NCBI GenBank assembly: GCA_031002005.1
Contig: JARYHS010011408.1
Coordinates: 221,691,473 to 221,755,472 of the forward strand
Direction of reading: 5' to 3'
DNA from: Vandiemenella viatica
Taxonomy: Eukaryota > Arthropoda > Insecta > Orthoptera > Morabidae
DNA length: 64,000 bases
Shown: one piece after another, positions 1 to 11,765 of the stretch
How positions within the stretch are numbered: the first letter of the stretch is position 1
Layout of the letters: each line of letters begins with the position of its first letter
Program-made: the position numbers and the translations under genes
Notes under the pieces: generated by a model
Told to the model about the DNA's origin: nothing
Database searches by the model: none
What the model saw: only the letters and a program-made list of their open reading frames with translations

Positions 1-545
1 TACCACCACCTTTTTTGAATTCCAGTGTTCTTTATAGAAACCCACAGTTTTAAAACCCGTCAAAATAAATCCAGCTTTTTTAGGTTACGCCAGAATATTC
101 ATAAAATAGAAATGTCCTAATATTTTAATATGCACATTAAATTGTAGCTTGGACCCCAAGCTTAAATGTTCTGAAAACCCATCAAAAATCCTTATTTTCT
201 GCATGATGCTGGAATAAACGGATATATTTCAGATACAGATTTATGTACGTGGTATGTGTCAATGCGCGGATGGTATATGTTTTGGCTATCTAGTAGCAAC
301 TTTAACAGATGGTTAGGTTAAAACGCAGCCTATACCAAAATGTAAACTGAAATTCTGTATGACAGCATCCAATTCATCCAGTTCTGGGAATTGTTTGGGA
401 ATATCAATGTTTAGTTTACTTCTGGAAATGGATGGTGCCAAATTAATGAAACTTGGTAAGCATGATTTACATCGGAAATAGTGTACAGGTAAATCAATCC
501 TGATTAGACCGGGAAACGGCGGGTAGAATTAATAACATTATTTTG
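1..545 (+). repeat. Direct repeat flanking the Penelope relic (outer copy)
   Basis: Resembles 3361-3810 in the same orientation. Both contain a segment on the theme AAATGCARCCTGGACCAAAA, followed by a shared stretch around CAGCATCCAATTCA and TTCTGGGAATTGTT, and both end near a CTAATCAG/TTAGACC-like run. The pair brackets the Penelope-like relic, so it may be an older repeat into which the retroelement inserted, or a pseudo-LTR-like arrangement. No gene is seen. Confidence 0.55.
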
Positions 546-1160
546 CTCTTCCTGCTGCCCAGATATTAGTTTTGATATTTATCTTTGCTCAGGTATTAGG
601 TCTGAATCACTGTCCCTCTACTTCTCCTCTGTTTGAATTTACTCCCACCATTTTCTTGGGCAACAGTCTTTCTGTGAGGCAGTCTCCCACCTTCCATAAT
701 GTTCTCATTTATCACAAAAATTTCTGTATTTTTGTAATTTCTGTGTGTAAGCATCCCACATCCATCATCTAAAGGTAAGTGGTGGCCGATTTCCCAATCC
801 TAATTTAATTCTTATATATATAGTAAACAATGAAATCAAATGCGCTAATTAGCAAAAAGGAATTAAATTAGGATAGGGAAATAAGCCACCACTTACCTTT
901 AGATGATGGATGTGGAGTGTGAAAACACAGAAAAGACCAAAACACAACTGATACAGAAATTTTTGGGACAAGCCCTTTATCAATAGGAGAATATTATGGG
1001 AGGTGGGTGGTGTTGGAGACTGTCTTCCAGAAAGATTGTTGGCCAGGAAAATGGGGGAGGGGGGGGTAACTCAAACAGAAGGAAGGTAGGGGCAGTAATT
1101 CAGAGCTAATACACGAGCATATTCAGAATGATCTCTGGTCGGTGGGAAGAGCAAAATATG
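545..1160. repeat. Imperfect inverted repeat, about 300-bp arms
   Basis: Sequence around 735-802 returns in reverse complement around 868-945, with a core on ATCCATCATCTAAAGGTAAG. Weaker pairing continues outward to about 545 and 1160 (for example GAATTTACTCCCACC against a GGGGTAACTCAAAC side). The centre is near 835. It lies immediately 3' of the minus-strand Penelope-like ORF, so it is plausibly an inverted partial copy of that element's 3' end. Inverted terminal pieces are known for Penelope-like elements. Confidence 0.7.
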
Positions 1161-1390
1161 AAATATATATTAAAAAAATAACAATCCAACAATAATCATT
1201 TTTAAATTTTTAAACCAAAGACTCCATGAAGTAAACATCACCTTAGGTTAGTAGTGGTTCAGTACAGGTAGTGGGATGGAAGCAAAGATAGGATTAAAAA
1301 GGGTAAACATAAGTAATAAACAATAATAATGATGATCGGGTATTATCTGAAGTTGAGACCAGGTGGTTGCCTTGTGCCAAGTTTGTACTG

Positions 1391-2700
1391 TTAGGCAAGT
1401 TCCCACCTTCTGAGTTCAGAGGAGCTGTTGCTATTAGGGAGGACTCTGATAGCCTGGACCGTGAAACAAGAGCTGAAATTATTCGAGTCATGGGCGATGG
1501 CATGGGCAGCAACTGGTAGCTTTGGGTTCCGTGTGAACACTATCAGTCGGTGGCCATTTCTTCTTATGGAAAGTGGATTTATGGTCAAACCTATATATGA
1601 AGCCAGGCAGTGGTTGCATGTTAACTGGTAAATTACATGGGAGGTTTCACAGGTGGCGTGTCCTATGATAGGGAAGCTTTCCCCTGTGACACGGTTGGTG
1701 AAAGTGGTGGAGTGGGGTCTATTGCATGGGAAACAGCCTTGGGGCTGACTGTTGGGACAAGGAAGACTATGTTTGTGCACTAGAAGTCCGCTTAGGTTAG
1801 GAGATCTAGGAGAGGCAGGGGGGATTTTAGGAAGAATGGATCTCATTTCAGGGCAGGTTTGTAGGAAATCGTAGCCCTGCCAGAGGATTCTGTTGATGGA
1901 TTTGAGGCCTGGGTAGTATTGTGTGACCAGGACTGGTTTGTGTTTGGTTTTTGTGGGTTTCGGATGACTGATGGGCTGAGTAGGTTGTAATGTTGCCCGT
2001 GAAAGCCGTTTGTTCACGAAAGCCGGAGGGTAGTTATAAGAAATCAATGCTTGTGAAATACTGTTTGAATAATCCATGAGGGCCTGTTGGTTGGAGCATA
2101 TGCGACTACCTCGAATGCCAAGACTGTAGGGGAGGGAACTTTTGGTATGGTATGGATGGCAACTGTCAAAATGGAGATACTGTTGAAGGTTCGTGGGTTT
2201 GATGTGGACTGAAGAGTTGAGAAAGCCATTGGAGAGGGATAAATCCACATCCAGAAATGTGGCCTGGTGTGGGAGTAGGACCAAGTGAATTTCAGCATTC
2301 TAAAGGTATTCATATGGTTCAGGGAATTTAGTAGTTAGTTTTCTCCATGCGCCCAAATCATAAAGTTGCCATCAATGAATTGAAGCCAAATAAGGGGTTT
2401 GAGACAGACTTCCTCCAGAACGCAGTTGGCAATTCATAACCTGCAACAATAGGGCATCCTGGATTCCCAGGTTTATGGATTTTGGGAAGGAGATAAAGGG
2501 CAGGTGGAGAGTAATAAGAGAAATTGATTGTGGGGTGAGACCTTGGAGGGACGCACTAAACTGTACATATTCTTGTATTTTCTTGTTGACAGCATGAGTT
2601 GGATCTTCTGATAGGCGGCAGTAAGTTCTGGTGTCTGATAACTGACGAAGAGCTTCAGCCATATAGTCACTCATGTTCATGAGCCCTTGAGATCTGAGAT
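1391..2700 (-). pseudogene. Penelope-like retroelement ORF, 3' part with GIY-YIG endonuclease
   Basis: The minus strand reads a 5'-truncated protein in two frames. The upstream part (about 2700-2372) has the run RQLSDTRTYCRLSEDPT, typical of the reverse-transcriptase region of Penelope-like elements. The downstream frame (2284-1391, about 297 codons) has an FLDVDL core, an HPYHTKSSLP...ICS segment, a CFPCNR cysteine pair and then VIYQLTCNHC...YIGLT...NGHR, which fits a GIY-YIG nuclease. The frame change near 2300 and the missing 5' part make it a dead copy. A homologous plus-strand copy is at 63169-64000. The element encodes RT plus endonuclease for target-primed retrotransposition. Confidence 0.8.
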
Positions 2701-2814
2701 TAATAGACATTGACACTGATTGACCGATCACCACGAAAGTTGGTACATACATGTAATTTTTCATGAAGACAGTTTCTAACCAAAAAATCTAAAAAAAAAT
2801 ATCCCTTTTTCCCT

Positions 2815-3400
2815 TTACAACCCTTAATTTTTATACAAACCCACATTTTTTATCAGATTTCAATGGAACTTTGCACACGTATTCTTTAAAACAAAGAGAA
2901 AAATGCATTCAACATTTTATTGGCAAAATCCCAACCCCTCTCCCAATTTCCACCCCCTTAATTATTGTCAATCTTCTTTATACAAAGCTACAGTTTTTAT
3001 CCGATTTTGAATGTAGTTTGCACACGTATACTTTAAAACAAACAGAAAAATTCTGGCTACATTTGGTTTGTAAAAGACCAACCCCTCTCCCCCTTTATCC
3101 CACCCCATTCCTCTTAATTTCCAAAGTTCTTTATAGAACAGTTTTTATCTGTTTTCACTGGAACTTTGCATACGTACATTTAAAAAAAACTACTCTCCCC
3201 CTTAATTTTTGCCATACATAACCACGGTTCTTATCTGATATCAATGGAATTTTGCACATATACTTTAAATGAAACAGAAAAATACTGTATAAATTTGGTT
3301 TACAAAAGCCCAACCCTTCCTCCTTTACTCCACCTCTTTTAATTTCCAATGTTCTTTATAGAAACTCACAGTTTTTAATACAAAAATATGTATATTCTGT
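2815..3400 (+). repeat. Degenerate tandem array, roughly 110-170 bp units
   Basis: At least four imperfect units each carry TTTATCNGATTTCAATGG, then TTTGCACACGTAT, then CTTTAAAACAAA, and close with a CCAACCCCTCTCCC pyrimidine block. Starts are near 2850, 2995, 3145 and 3230. A partial unit occurs at 30-60. No coding potential is credible here. Confidence 0.7.
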
Positions 3401-3810
3401 GTGATGCCAGAACAAGCAGATATATTCCTGATTTGTGTATCTGGTACGTGTAATGCCCAGATGGTTCATGTTTCAAATATTGAGCAACATCTTTAACAGA
3501 TGTTGTCATTAGATCGAAATGCAACCTGGACCAAAATGTAAACTGACATTCTATATCACAGCATCCAATTCACCCCGTTCTGGGAATTGTTGGGGTATAT
3601 CAGTGTTTAATTTACTTCCAGAAATGGTTGGTGCCTGGTCAATGAAACTTGGATCATCCATGCTATTTCATCATTTTCTTTCTAGCATTACTAGGGGGTA
3701 ACCAAAATTACTTTATATGTGGTACATGATTCAAATCGGAAATATAAAATTAGTAAATTAATCCCAATTAGACCTGGCAACGCTGGGTACTCTGCTAGTG
3801 TATGAATATA
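3361..3810 (+). repeat. Direct repeat flanking the Penelope relic (inner copy)
   Basis: Partner of 1-545 in the same orientation, with shared blocks around AACAGATG, CTGGACCAAAATGTAAACTG and CATCCAATTCACCCC. It separates the tandem array from the XLF exon. The 3810-4227 stretch that follows holds only AT-rich intron-like sequence. Confidence 0.55.
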
Positions 3811-4227
3811 GAAGCAGTATTCCTTAGACTACATTATACTGATTATAAATACCTAAAGGAGGTTATTTTCATTTTAAATCTGCAATGTGCATCTACCATT
3901 GTATCTCACTATTAATATTTTCTTACTTAAATAAGAAAAGAAAGGGAAATTAACCCACCACATACCAAAGTGGACGGATGCGATGAGAGGGAACACTAAT
4001 GCTGACAAACAACTACAGAATATTTCGGCATCTGCCTTGTTCACAAATAGAAAAACGGGCCATTAGGCTCGGAACGTGTGTGCACAACGAACGTTACCTA
4101 ATGACTAACCATGTAGTGGGGGAGGAGGGGGGGAAATCTGTTATATTTTTCAACTACTTTAAATGTTTTGTCACATTAACAACAATAAAAAACCTGATTG
4201 CGTGATGTGTTTAACAAATATACTCAC

Positions 4228-4422
4228 CACTATTGGGTCAGCTGGAGTTAATTCATACTTGAATCTAAAAGAAAATTTTCCAAACTTAGTTTCCAAGTTT
4301 AACTTTAAGATAGTATTGGTCGTGTTTAAATGAGTAATGACGGTTTCTTCATTTTTATTAAGAAGAAGCATTACTCGCTGTATTAGTCGGTCTGGTGGAG
4401 CATCAAGATTTGGATTCAGTTC
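4228..4422 (-). CDS. NHEJ1: XLF/NHEJ1-like gene, exon B (left copy)
   Basis: A 195-bp internal exon on the minus strand (65 codons, phase 0 at both ends), with acceptor TTTTATTCTAG and donor GTGAGT. It encodes ELNPNLDAPPDRLIQRV followed by a leucine-rich segment and ends near YELTPADPIV. It aligns in register with the XLF head domain after the RAK|ELN junction: ELNxxLxAPxxxL, then a TKFGKFSFRFKYEL beta-hairpin region. XLF is a nuclear scaffold that bridges DNA ends with XRCC4 and ligase IV. The upstream exon is at 9285-9483. Later exons (coiled coil, C-terminal tail) are not in the window. Identical base for base to 61302-61496. Identification rests on my recall of the vertebrate protein. Confidence 0.72.
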
Positions 4423-4811
4423 CTAGAATAAAATAAATGTGCTACAGTTAAAATAAAAAGAAAGTATTTACAAAACAATTTGTGTCAATTATAAGTAGTA
4501 ATGTTTTATTCATACATTTCTGCTTTTGTAAGCTGTTAGCTATAGTGATTGATTGTAAAGAAAGGTACACTGCTTGTGACACAAGATAATAGGAAAATGA
4601 AACTCCCTGGTGCAAATGCTTCAACTACTCTGATACCTTTATCAACTATTTATACCAGGAAAATTCATGGTTACATGTATCTGTATATCTCTGCCAACAT
4701 TTGTGGTAAGTATTGGTTTCTTTCTATTGAATTTTCTTACTTATGAGAACTTATTTCAAATACACCATAACCAATTACTTGTACAACTATTTCCAACAGT
4801 CACCTCAGTAT

Positions 4812-4814
<3 letters not shown>

Positions 4815-4883
<69 letters not shown>
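4815..4883. repeat. (CA)n microsatellite
   Basis: Uninterrupted CA dinucleotides over about 69 bp in the intron-side flank of XLF exon B. The mirror locus at 60882-60928 is shorter (about 47 bp) and has an interruption, so the locus differs between the arms. Confidence 0.98.
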
Positions 4884-4884
<1 letters not shown>

Positions 4885-4899
4885 AAATGAACTAGCCAA

Positions 4900-6540
4900 A
4901 AACAGGACCACTTTTTGACAGCTGCCTTCTATTTCACAACAAGTATTCTTTCTATGCAGCTTGCATATAGAGGTTCTATCATTCACCCACCACATATTCT
5001 GACTGCATCTTTTGAGTCAATATTTCCTACCTGGTCCAATATTTCAAGAACTTTCTTATGTCACTTCTTAGGTATAAAAATTCAAAAACAAAACACAATA
5101 AAAAGAACAAACACATTCCAATTCATATTATTTGTTCTCTTGTGGTCTCCAATATAGCAGCCAAACCTATGACTGGGCTATTCACTGCCACCTGTAAATG
5201 AGATTCTTTCTCACTTAAATTTTCAGTGCCTCTCAGAACATGCATCAGTGGGACATGCAACCACAGCCAATTTGTGATACCCCGCATACCAATTGCTCCT
5301 CATCATTCCATCCCATGTGGCAGACCACCTGATAAGACGTGTAAGAAGCACCTTTCTTCCATCACCTTTACCAGAATTTGGTCTGGTAACTCAGTGATTT
5401 ATACACCCGCTCTTAAAATTCAAGGTTACATGTGCAAATAATGGTGAGGTCAAGAACTTTACAAGCTGTGTTTGATCATATGAGATACAACAGAACATTT
5501 TTTTGGTTTGGATTCCAAATTAAACTGTAGGTCCAGTCGAGAAAGAGGCAGAAAGCACAGCAAATTGAAACTCTGTGATCAGATATTAAGACCATATGCA
5601 TTTACTTTCCCTCTTGCGAGAACTTACAATGCCATTTAACAATTTACTTGGGGGGGACACCACCATTCTTACAATATAGGTCTGACTGAGCATCAATTAT
5701 CAATCAGACTAGACTTTAATGCCTATCCAAATTGTAGATTAGCCCACTGCTGATTTAGAGCTGTAAATAATATTTCAGTTCTTCACTGCTCATAATGCAC
5801 AAACCCCACTGATTACAGCAATTCTTCTGAACACAGGTGGTGTGAACTAGCACATCAGGTATGAGCCTGGTCTCAATCTAAAATGTTTTCCATCTCTTTT
5901 CGTATCTCCCATCCACTCCTGAATAATCCACTTTCCCCCATAATTTCTCTATCCTAAATGGAATAACTAGCTACTGTAGGTGAAATTTTCATTATATTCT
6001 GACATTTGGCAGAAATAACATTTTAAATTTTTTATACAATGGAGGGCTGTCACTGTGCATGGACCTGCTGTATAGCAGAGAACCCCTGATTTTATCTATT
6101 TACTTTGTTTGGGCATACATCTTTTTCAATATCAAAGTCTGTTTCTTGACTGTTTTCAATATTATCCCACCATCCGCAACTGCTACAATGTAGTTGTAAG
6201 TTCACTCTGGATTCCCAATTCCTATTAAGATTTTAATGTTTTGAGTTCTTTTTTGTTTTTATGAACCTTAAAACCCTGCTGTCTTCTGGTGTATCTAATG
6301 TCTTTTTGTCCTATTCTTACTTTTATTTGCTAACCCTATGAAATTATTCAATCTTTGATGGATAAACTACTCTGTCATTACCTACATCCTCCAAAATTTA
6401 TGCCAATAGTAAACAAATATAGTTAAGTATTACAACACTGACAAATTGATACTTCCTGTTACATTAAATAAAAATAAATAAATAATATTTTAAAAATATA
6501 GAAATTCTTTTTCAAGATGGCTTTACAACTCATCAACATA
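4900..6540. other. XLF intron sequence, nothing recognised
   Basis: AT-rich sequence with short accidental reading frames only. It is conserved in the right arm (about 59200-60870) without any splice-flanked coding block that I can support. Confidence 0.6.
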
Positions 6541-6544
6541 CTCC

Positions 6545-6950
6545 TTACCTCATATCATCCACAATACTCCAACAAAGGTCTGTCCAAAGTTTTGTAACCC
6601 ATTGCTCTTATTTCCTGGTCCATTTTCTCACTATCTTCTCCAGCATATGCAACACTCTGAGCATTTTCTCCTACAGCCACCCGAATGTGCCCTGCTCAAT
6701 TCAGATTACTGTCAACTGATATTGTAAGGTTTTTACACTTTATGCATTCAACAAGCAATTCGCCTTCCAGTGAATGATCATTCAAAACCTTTATTTTCTT
6801 AACTGGACAATAAGCTGACACTTTAGGGCAATTATCTCCATTCCATACTTAAATAGTATACACCCAACTGGATACTCTACCTAGATCCTCTCTCGATGTA
6901 ATCCTATTATGTCATCTGTAAACAACCTAACCTCTGATAGTAGTTTAACA
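6545..6950 (-). pseudogene. LINE reverse-transcriptase fragment with FTDD motif
   Basis: Minus-strand translation, across small frameshifts, gives LFTDDIIG, which fits the catalytic F/YxDD motif of reverse transcriptases. It is followed by DNCPKVSAYCPVKK, a LECIKCKNLTISVDSNLN-like block and ...YKTLDRPLLEYCG. These fit the palm and thumb of a non-LTR retrotransposon. It sits in the XLF intron. The right copy at 58800-59190 reads FTDG, so it has lost a catalytic aspartate. Confidence 0.7.
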
Positions 6951-7758
6951 ACAGAATTATTAATTACAATTCTGAAGATGTCCTATAGAATTAACACTCA
7001 ACTCTATGAGCTGACATATGATGCAATTTAGGAAAAGGGAGGGGAGCAGCGTTTGGAGTATGTCAGGTCATTTTGCAATCATCTGCTTCAAATTTCCACC
7101 TATTTTTAATGGTTTATTACAGTAATCTTTGCAGGAACCATATTAGAAAGAGATTAACAAAATGCGGTAAATATAGAAGCTTTAGAATGAGGAGACGTGA
7201 GAAGTTATAGCATTTGAAAGTTTGGAGGTGTGATTTCATCAAAGATGTCATTATATTTTTCAGGAATATCTTCTGAATGTGGACAGTGCATCATGTTTTG
7301 AGAAATAACAGCAGGACATTTCAATTTATAACCTGTTACATTCAGCAGTGCATAAAAAAAAACTGGGTTCATTAATGTGTCCATGAGAAAAGATTTATGA
7401 AAGAAGACAGATTGACTAGGAGCATTGTACTCAGGTTCCTAAGAGGGTAGAGGCTGAGTGAAGACTTAGGTATGGGTACTCTGATATTCACAGCCAGGAA
7501 GAACTCACTGGCATACTTTGTATACCAACCCGTCCAACTGAGGGTTAAGCGAGGTAGTTCTCTACGTCCTGTTGCAGTTAGAAATAATTAAATGTGGCCA
7601 AGTTCATGATGTTATTAATATGGTGTGCAAAGAAAATTTAAAATAAATATTGGAGTTCTAAAACTGCCTATGTTAGTAATAATTGTGGTTCAGGCTGCAT
7701 TGATCACTATACATTTGAAATTTCTTCCAACAGCATTCACCATTGAAACTAGAGGCTG

Positions 7759-8759
7759 CTGTGCAAAGTACGGCCAGTAGAAAAAAAAGTTATTTCAGGA
7801 TGAAAATGGGATTAATGCATTCCTTAGGCATTAGTATTCAAGAAAACGGGTACGCGAAGCCGACAAACAGGTAGGATAGAAGTAATACAATGCAAATCAT
7901 AGGGATACATGCGGTATTAGTCCATAAGTAGCAGCCATCATTACTATGAATGTGCTCTTCTGCATGCGTACAAATGTTGATTTTCAAGGAGCTGTATTAG
8001 CGGAGGGTGTGGTTAGGTTGAAATGCAGACTGGATCTAAATGAAAACTAGTATTCCATGGTGTAACGTGGATTTTGTATGAAGAAGGTTGCTGCCATGCT
8101 GAATTCTGAGTATAATGATGTCAGAGACAGCTTGAGGCATCTATTGCCACTAATGCGTACAACAGTGTTCTGTTTAGATTAAATGACAGCCTGGACCAGA
8201 ATGACTACTAATATTCCATGGTGCTTAGTGGATTTTGAGTGAAGATGATAGCCCCCACGCCAAATTCTGACTATAATTACATCACAGGCGGCTCAAGACG
8301 GCTATTAAAGCAAAATCAGTACTGTGCATTACCGGGATTATTGGAGATCGTGATTACGCTAGGAACTGGCATCGTCATACTGCAGTAGTCAAACACAAGA
8401 CACCGCTAGAAATTGTTTCCGAAATATACTTAACAGTGTCATGCTGGTCCAGGCTGTATTACAACCTAATTTCTGCTTAAAAATTATGTTCCAGGGTGTG
8501 TTACAACAGCATCACTGTTTGAAAATAGTATGTCTTACATTTGACTATGTAGTATTATGACGTTATTAGTGAATGTTGTAGCAGAATCAAGATCTCCAAT
8601 TGACCAGTGTAACCCTATGTTTTGGTGTGGATTACACCTTTTTTACATATTTTACGGCTTTCGGGTACACTTTTTCCTCAAGAGTATGTGACAGCAAAGC
8701 AGTTAACCGTATTTTCAACTTGAATTAACAGTTTTTTCTACTGGCCATACTTTGCACAG
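7759..8759. mobile_element. Unclassified 1.0-kb TIR element (left copy)
   Basis: Ends are inverted repeats of about 27 bp: CTGTGCAAAGTACGGCCAGT plus an A-run at the left, and the reverse complement with one Y change at the right. Inside are at least two tandem units of about 165 bp (near 8013 and 8178), each with a GGTTAGGTTGAAATG-like start, CTGGACCAGAATG and ATTCCATGGTG. No transposase frame is seen, so it is non-autonomous. I cannot read a clear target-site duplication. The right copy is 56889-58019. Confidence 0.7.
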
Positions 8760-9284
8760 TAACAAAACTTAATTTATACATAAAAACTATATTTTTCATA
8801 CCTTATGTCAATTAAAATTCTAGGTCATGCTACATTTCATCTAAACCACAGCCTCCACTGTTACTGATGCTCGAAAATCAAAACTATCGATAAAGTTTAT
8901 ATTGCGATACATAATGTCGCTAACATAGGTTATAGGTAAATGCTTAATACGCAAGTGACCGAAGCTTTGATTTTCTAGTGGCAATATTAAAGGAAATTGT
9001 GGTTAAGTTGAAATGCTGCGTGGACCAGAATGGAAACTGATCTTGTTACGAGGAATTTAGTTTTTATTAGTAATTTAAGCAGCTTTCATGAGCGCAATTT
9101 AGTAATGTATCGCAATGGAAAATATTACCCAAACTTCTACAGCATTAATATTAGACTGATCTATAGATGAATTATGTAATTTAATTAACTATGTATAATA
9201 TACATATATTTCACCGTACCTAGAGTGCCAGGATCAAGATTTCTACACTTAAACGACAATAGAACTGTCATTATAACTACTCAC

Positions 9285-9483
9285 CCGACATCTATCTACC
9301 ACAGTATGTATGGATAATTCTTCGTACCACACACGAACAAAATTAGTGACACTAATCCTATGTCGCTCACTTGTGGTCAAGTGTTTAACGAGGTATTTAT
9401 TTTTTAGTTCATCCTCAACAACAAACATTCTCAATCCCGCCTGCTCCAAGTTTCGTATTTGAAAATCAGAGACAACATACAAA
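9285..9483 (-). CDS. NHEJ1: XLF/NHEJ1-like gene, exon A (left copy)
   Basis: A 199-bp exon on the minus strand between acceptor TTATTTTTCTAG and donor GTGAGT, ending in phase 0 after DRCR. It encodes LEQAGLRMFVVEDELKNKYL, then VTNFVRVWYEELSIHTVVDR. In the XLF head domain the matching stretch runs LEQG ... LLAK ... VSDLQQVWHEQ ... VVSQR, so the tryptophan, the following acidic residue and the VV-x-x-R pattern align. The first in-frame ATG is within the exon (MFVVEDEL), but an upstream coding exon is possible. It joins in frame to 4228-4422. The right copy (56178-56376) differs by 7 bases and 3 residues (A/G, K/N, Y/F). Confidence 0.7.
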
Positions 9484-9580
9484 CTAGAAAAATAAACCAA
9501 AGGCAACACAATCTTACAGTTCAGCTACTTAAAAAAAGTCAACGTTTTGGTAATTCACTGAGAAAACGTTTGAGTCTATA

Positions 9581-10958
9581 TCTACATAAATAAAAATCAG
9601 TTGTCGCATGTATGTAAGATCATCACTTGAGAACGGCTCGACCGACTTGTCTGATTTTTATTTCCTTGTGTCGTAACTGTCAGAATAAGGTTTGTATGAA
9701 AGAATTTTTTTTTTGTTGAAAATCTATCTGATAAATTCGGGAAAAAATGAAAGTACTTTTTTCTATGGACAAATTTCGATAATTTTTTTAAAAATGTTCT
9801 TAACAGTCCAAATAAGATTTTTAGAGAAAGAAAAATAGGAAAAAGTTCCCTAAAAATTGGAAAATTCGGGAAGAACTGAAAGTACTTATTTACATGTCCG
9901 TAATGGAGGTAGAAAAATTGGAAATCCAGACCATGACATCATTCATTCGAATTATGGAAATTTATTTTTGTGTTGTTTCGCTATCTATCCAACAAATGAA
10001 GTTATTTAATTTTCTTTCCATTGACATTAATTGAGGACATCTGACTGATGATATCGAAAAAGGTATTACCTCATTGACGCATGACAGCGACCAATAGTTC
10101 GATGCACAAAATATTTAATCATGAGTTGAAACGCGAAAAACAGTATGATTGTATGGCATTCAGAGAATCGGTTCGAACGAATGTTCCACTGTTGAATAGG
10201 CAACATAAATATGTGAAAGTTGTGAATGATGGGACTAGAGGAATTTTCTTCTTGGACGCTCCTGGTGGAACTGAAGAAAACGTTTACGGTTTAATTGATT
10301 TTAGCAACGATCCACTCGCAGAATGAAATTGCACTTACACTTGCTTCTTCAGGAATTGCAGCTACGATGTTGGAAGGTGATCAAACAGCTCATTCAACAT
10401 TCAAGTTGCCGTTGAATATGTAATTCAATGAAACTCAAACATAAAACCTTGCGATGGACAAAGTTCTGCAGCATTATAAATTGATCGTTTGGGATTAATG
10501 TATGATGGCGCATAAAAAGTCTTTGGGGAGATTATACCAAACGATGCAGGATTAAACAATCAAAATTGGTCTGGCGGTGCGATGATCGAAATCTAAATAA
10601 AACACGTTGATATTAGTTGATATTTCAAATTTAATGGAAGAAAATAAATCATTCTGAATTAATTTAACTGTGACTTAAATTTTCAACAAAATCGCATGTT
10701 TACAAGTAGATCACATTTCAGGTATATCACACATTTCCAGCATTTCAGTGATGTAGCCTACTGCCGATAGAATTCATCTCGCATGTAAAATTTCCCACTG
10801 GCGTACTTCTGAATATTCCCCTCCTCAAATTGAGTAACCATGGACACAATCGTTAATAAATACAACGATAACTCATTTCTACTTTGTTAACATATTTTCA
10901 ACAGCTTTTCACAAACAAATTGGTATTTGGAAAGGGCAAGGTCTGTCGGGTCAGCTAG
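9581..10958 (+). mobile_element. Helitron relic (left copy)
   Basis: Begins TCTACATAAATAAAAATCAG after an A and ends GGGTCAGCTAG before a T, matching the Helitron 5'-TC / 3'-CTRR rule with insertion between A and T. A short GC-rich hairpin-like stretch precedes the CTAG. Inside is a decayed Pif1-type helicase. The mirror copy at 52684-54290 has the same ends. Confidence 0.75.
10081..10440 (+). pseudogene. Helitron Pif1-like helicase fragment
   Basis: The frame starting near 10081 reads ...GIFFLDAPGGTEEN, a Walker A region in which the lysine of GGTGKT is lost. It resumes after a frameshift with NEIALTLASSGIAATMLEG and AHSTFKLPLN, both standard Helitron helicase blocks. Stops and frameshifts follow. 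Only about a tenth of a normal Rep-helicase protein remains. Confidence 0.75.
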
Positions 10959-11570
10959 TATGTGATATAAATGATGATAATATGCCAGATTCAAGTATAA
11001 GATTGCTAATAATAATCTTCTGGAATATAATGAAGAGAGTAATAGTGTTTGATGACTTAATAGAGATGCAAAGACAAGAAATAGTTAAAGGTGTAGAGTT
11101 CCGGTTACAGGAAGAAGTTCTAGCAGCACCTCCTTTAATATCAAGGTGGTGATGGTTCTAGACAGTTATGTTTTCCCCGATAATTATAGAACAGAGAGAA
11201 GAAGTTCTGGTGGATGAGTATTTATACTGATTCTCAAAGAATAATACAATTCACGGGTATTTATAGATTATACTCGTTAGATACTGCGTATAGACGAATG
11301 GGGAGATTTGAAAAAAAAATAAGAATGTTAGCTTCCTACAGCAGCGGAAAAAATGAGTGACAAAGATGTGGTCCTAGGAAAGAAATTCAGTTCATATTCA
11401 GAATTCACAACTGGGCGCAGTATCATTACTGGTGAGAACTTCAGTTCTATATGTGCGGACTGGGGAGGAAATCGGATTAATAGCACAGATGGAACCATTC
11501 TCCAGTGGAAATTTTCTGAGTCATCTAATTTTTTCCCCTATCTTATTATTTTTTAATCATTATCTAATAT
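10959..11570. other. Intergenic stretch with a small left-arm-only insertion
   Basis: No gene recognised. Near 11120-11155 the left arm has an extra segment of about 31-34 bp between two GTTCTAG copies, where the right arm (around 52520) has one. The extra segment carries short inverted ends CACCT / AGGTG. Confidence 0.5.
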
Positions 11571-11574
11571 AATT

Positions 11575-11765
11575 TAAATGTCATGTTTATTTTCTTTTTT
11601 TCTGTCTCTCGAGTGGTTTGAAGCAATCCTCCATTTCTTCCTATTTTGCGCCAACCTCTTCATGTCAACATACCTCTTACTACTTACGTCTTCAATTATT
11701 TGCTTTACATATTCTAATCCTCATTTACCAGTTATTTCCTTCAACCATTCCCTCCACTAACAAAG
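11575..11765 (-). pseudogene. LINE ORF2 C-terminal remnant
   Basis: The minus strand reads QIIEDVSSKRYVDMKRLA, then NRKKWRIASNHSRDRKKE. This is the 'medium-length linker plus RKxWR' tail found at the end of many insect non-LTR retrotransposon polyproteins. Mirror copy at 51930-52105. A related but distinct tail is at 36700-36990. Confidence 0.55.

Noticed and set aside
2815..3400. CRISPR-like spaced repeats
   Set aside because: Units are contiguous, over 100 bp, degenerate and in a eukaryotic context; this is a decayed tandem repeat.
4667..4995. Frames encoding Thr-His or Cys-Val repeats
   Set aside because: They are translations of the CA/GT microsatellite and have no other support.
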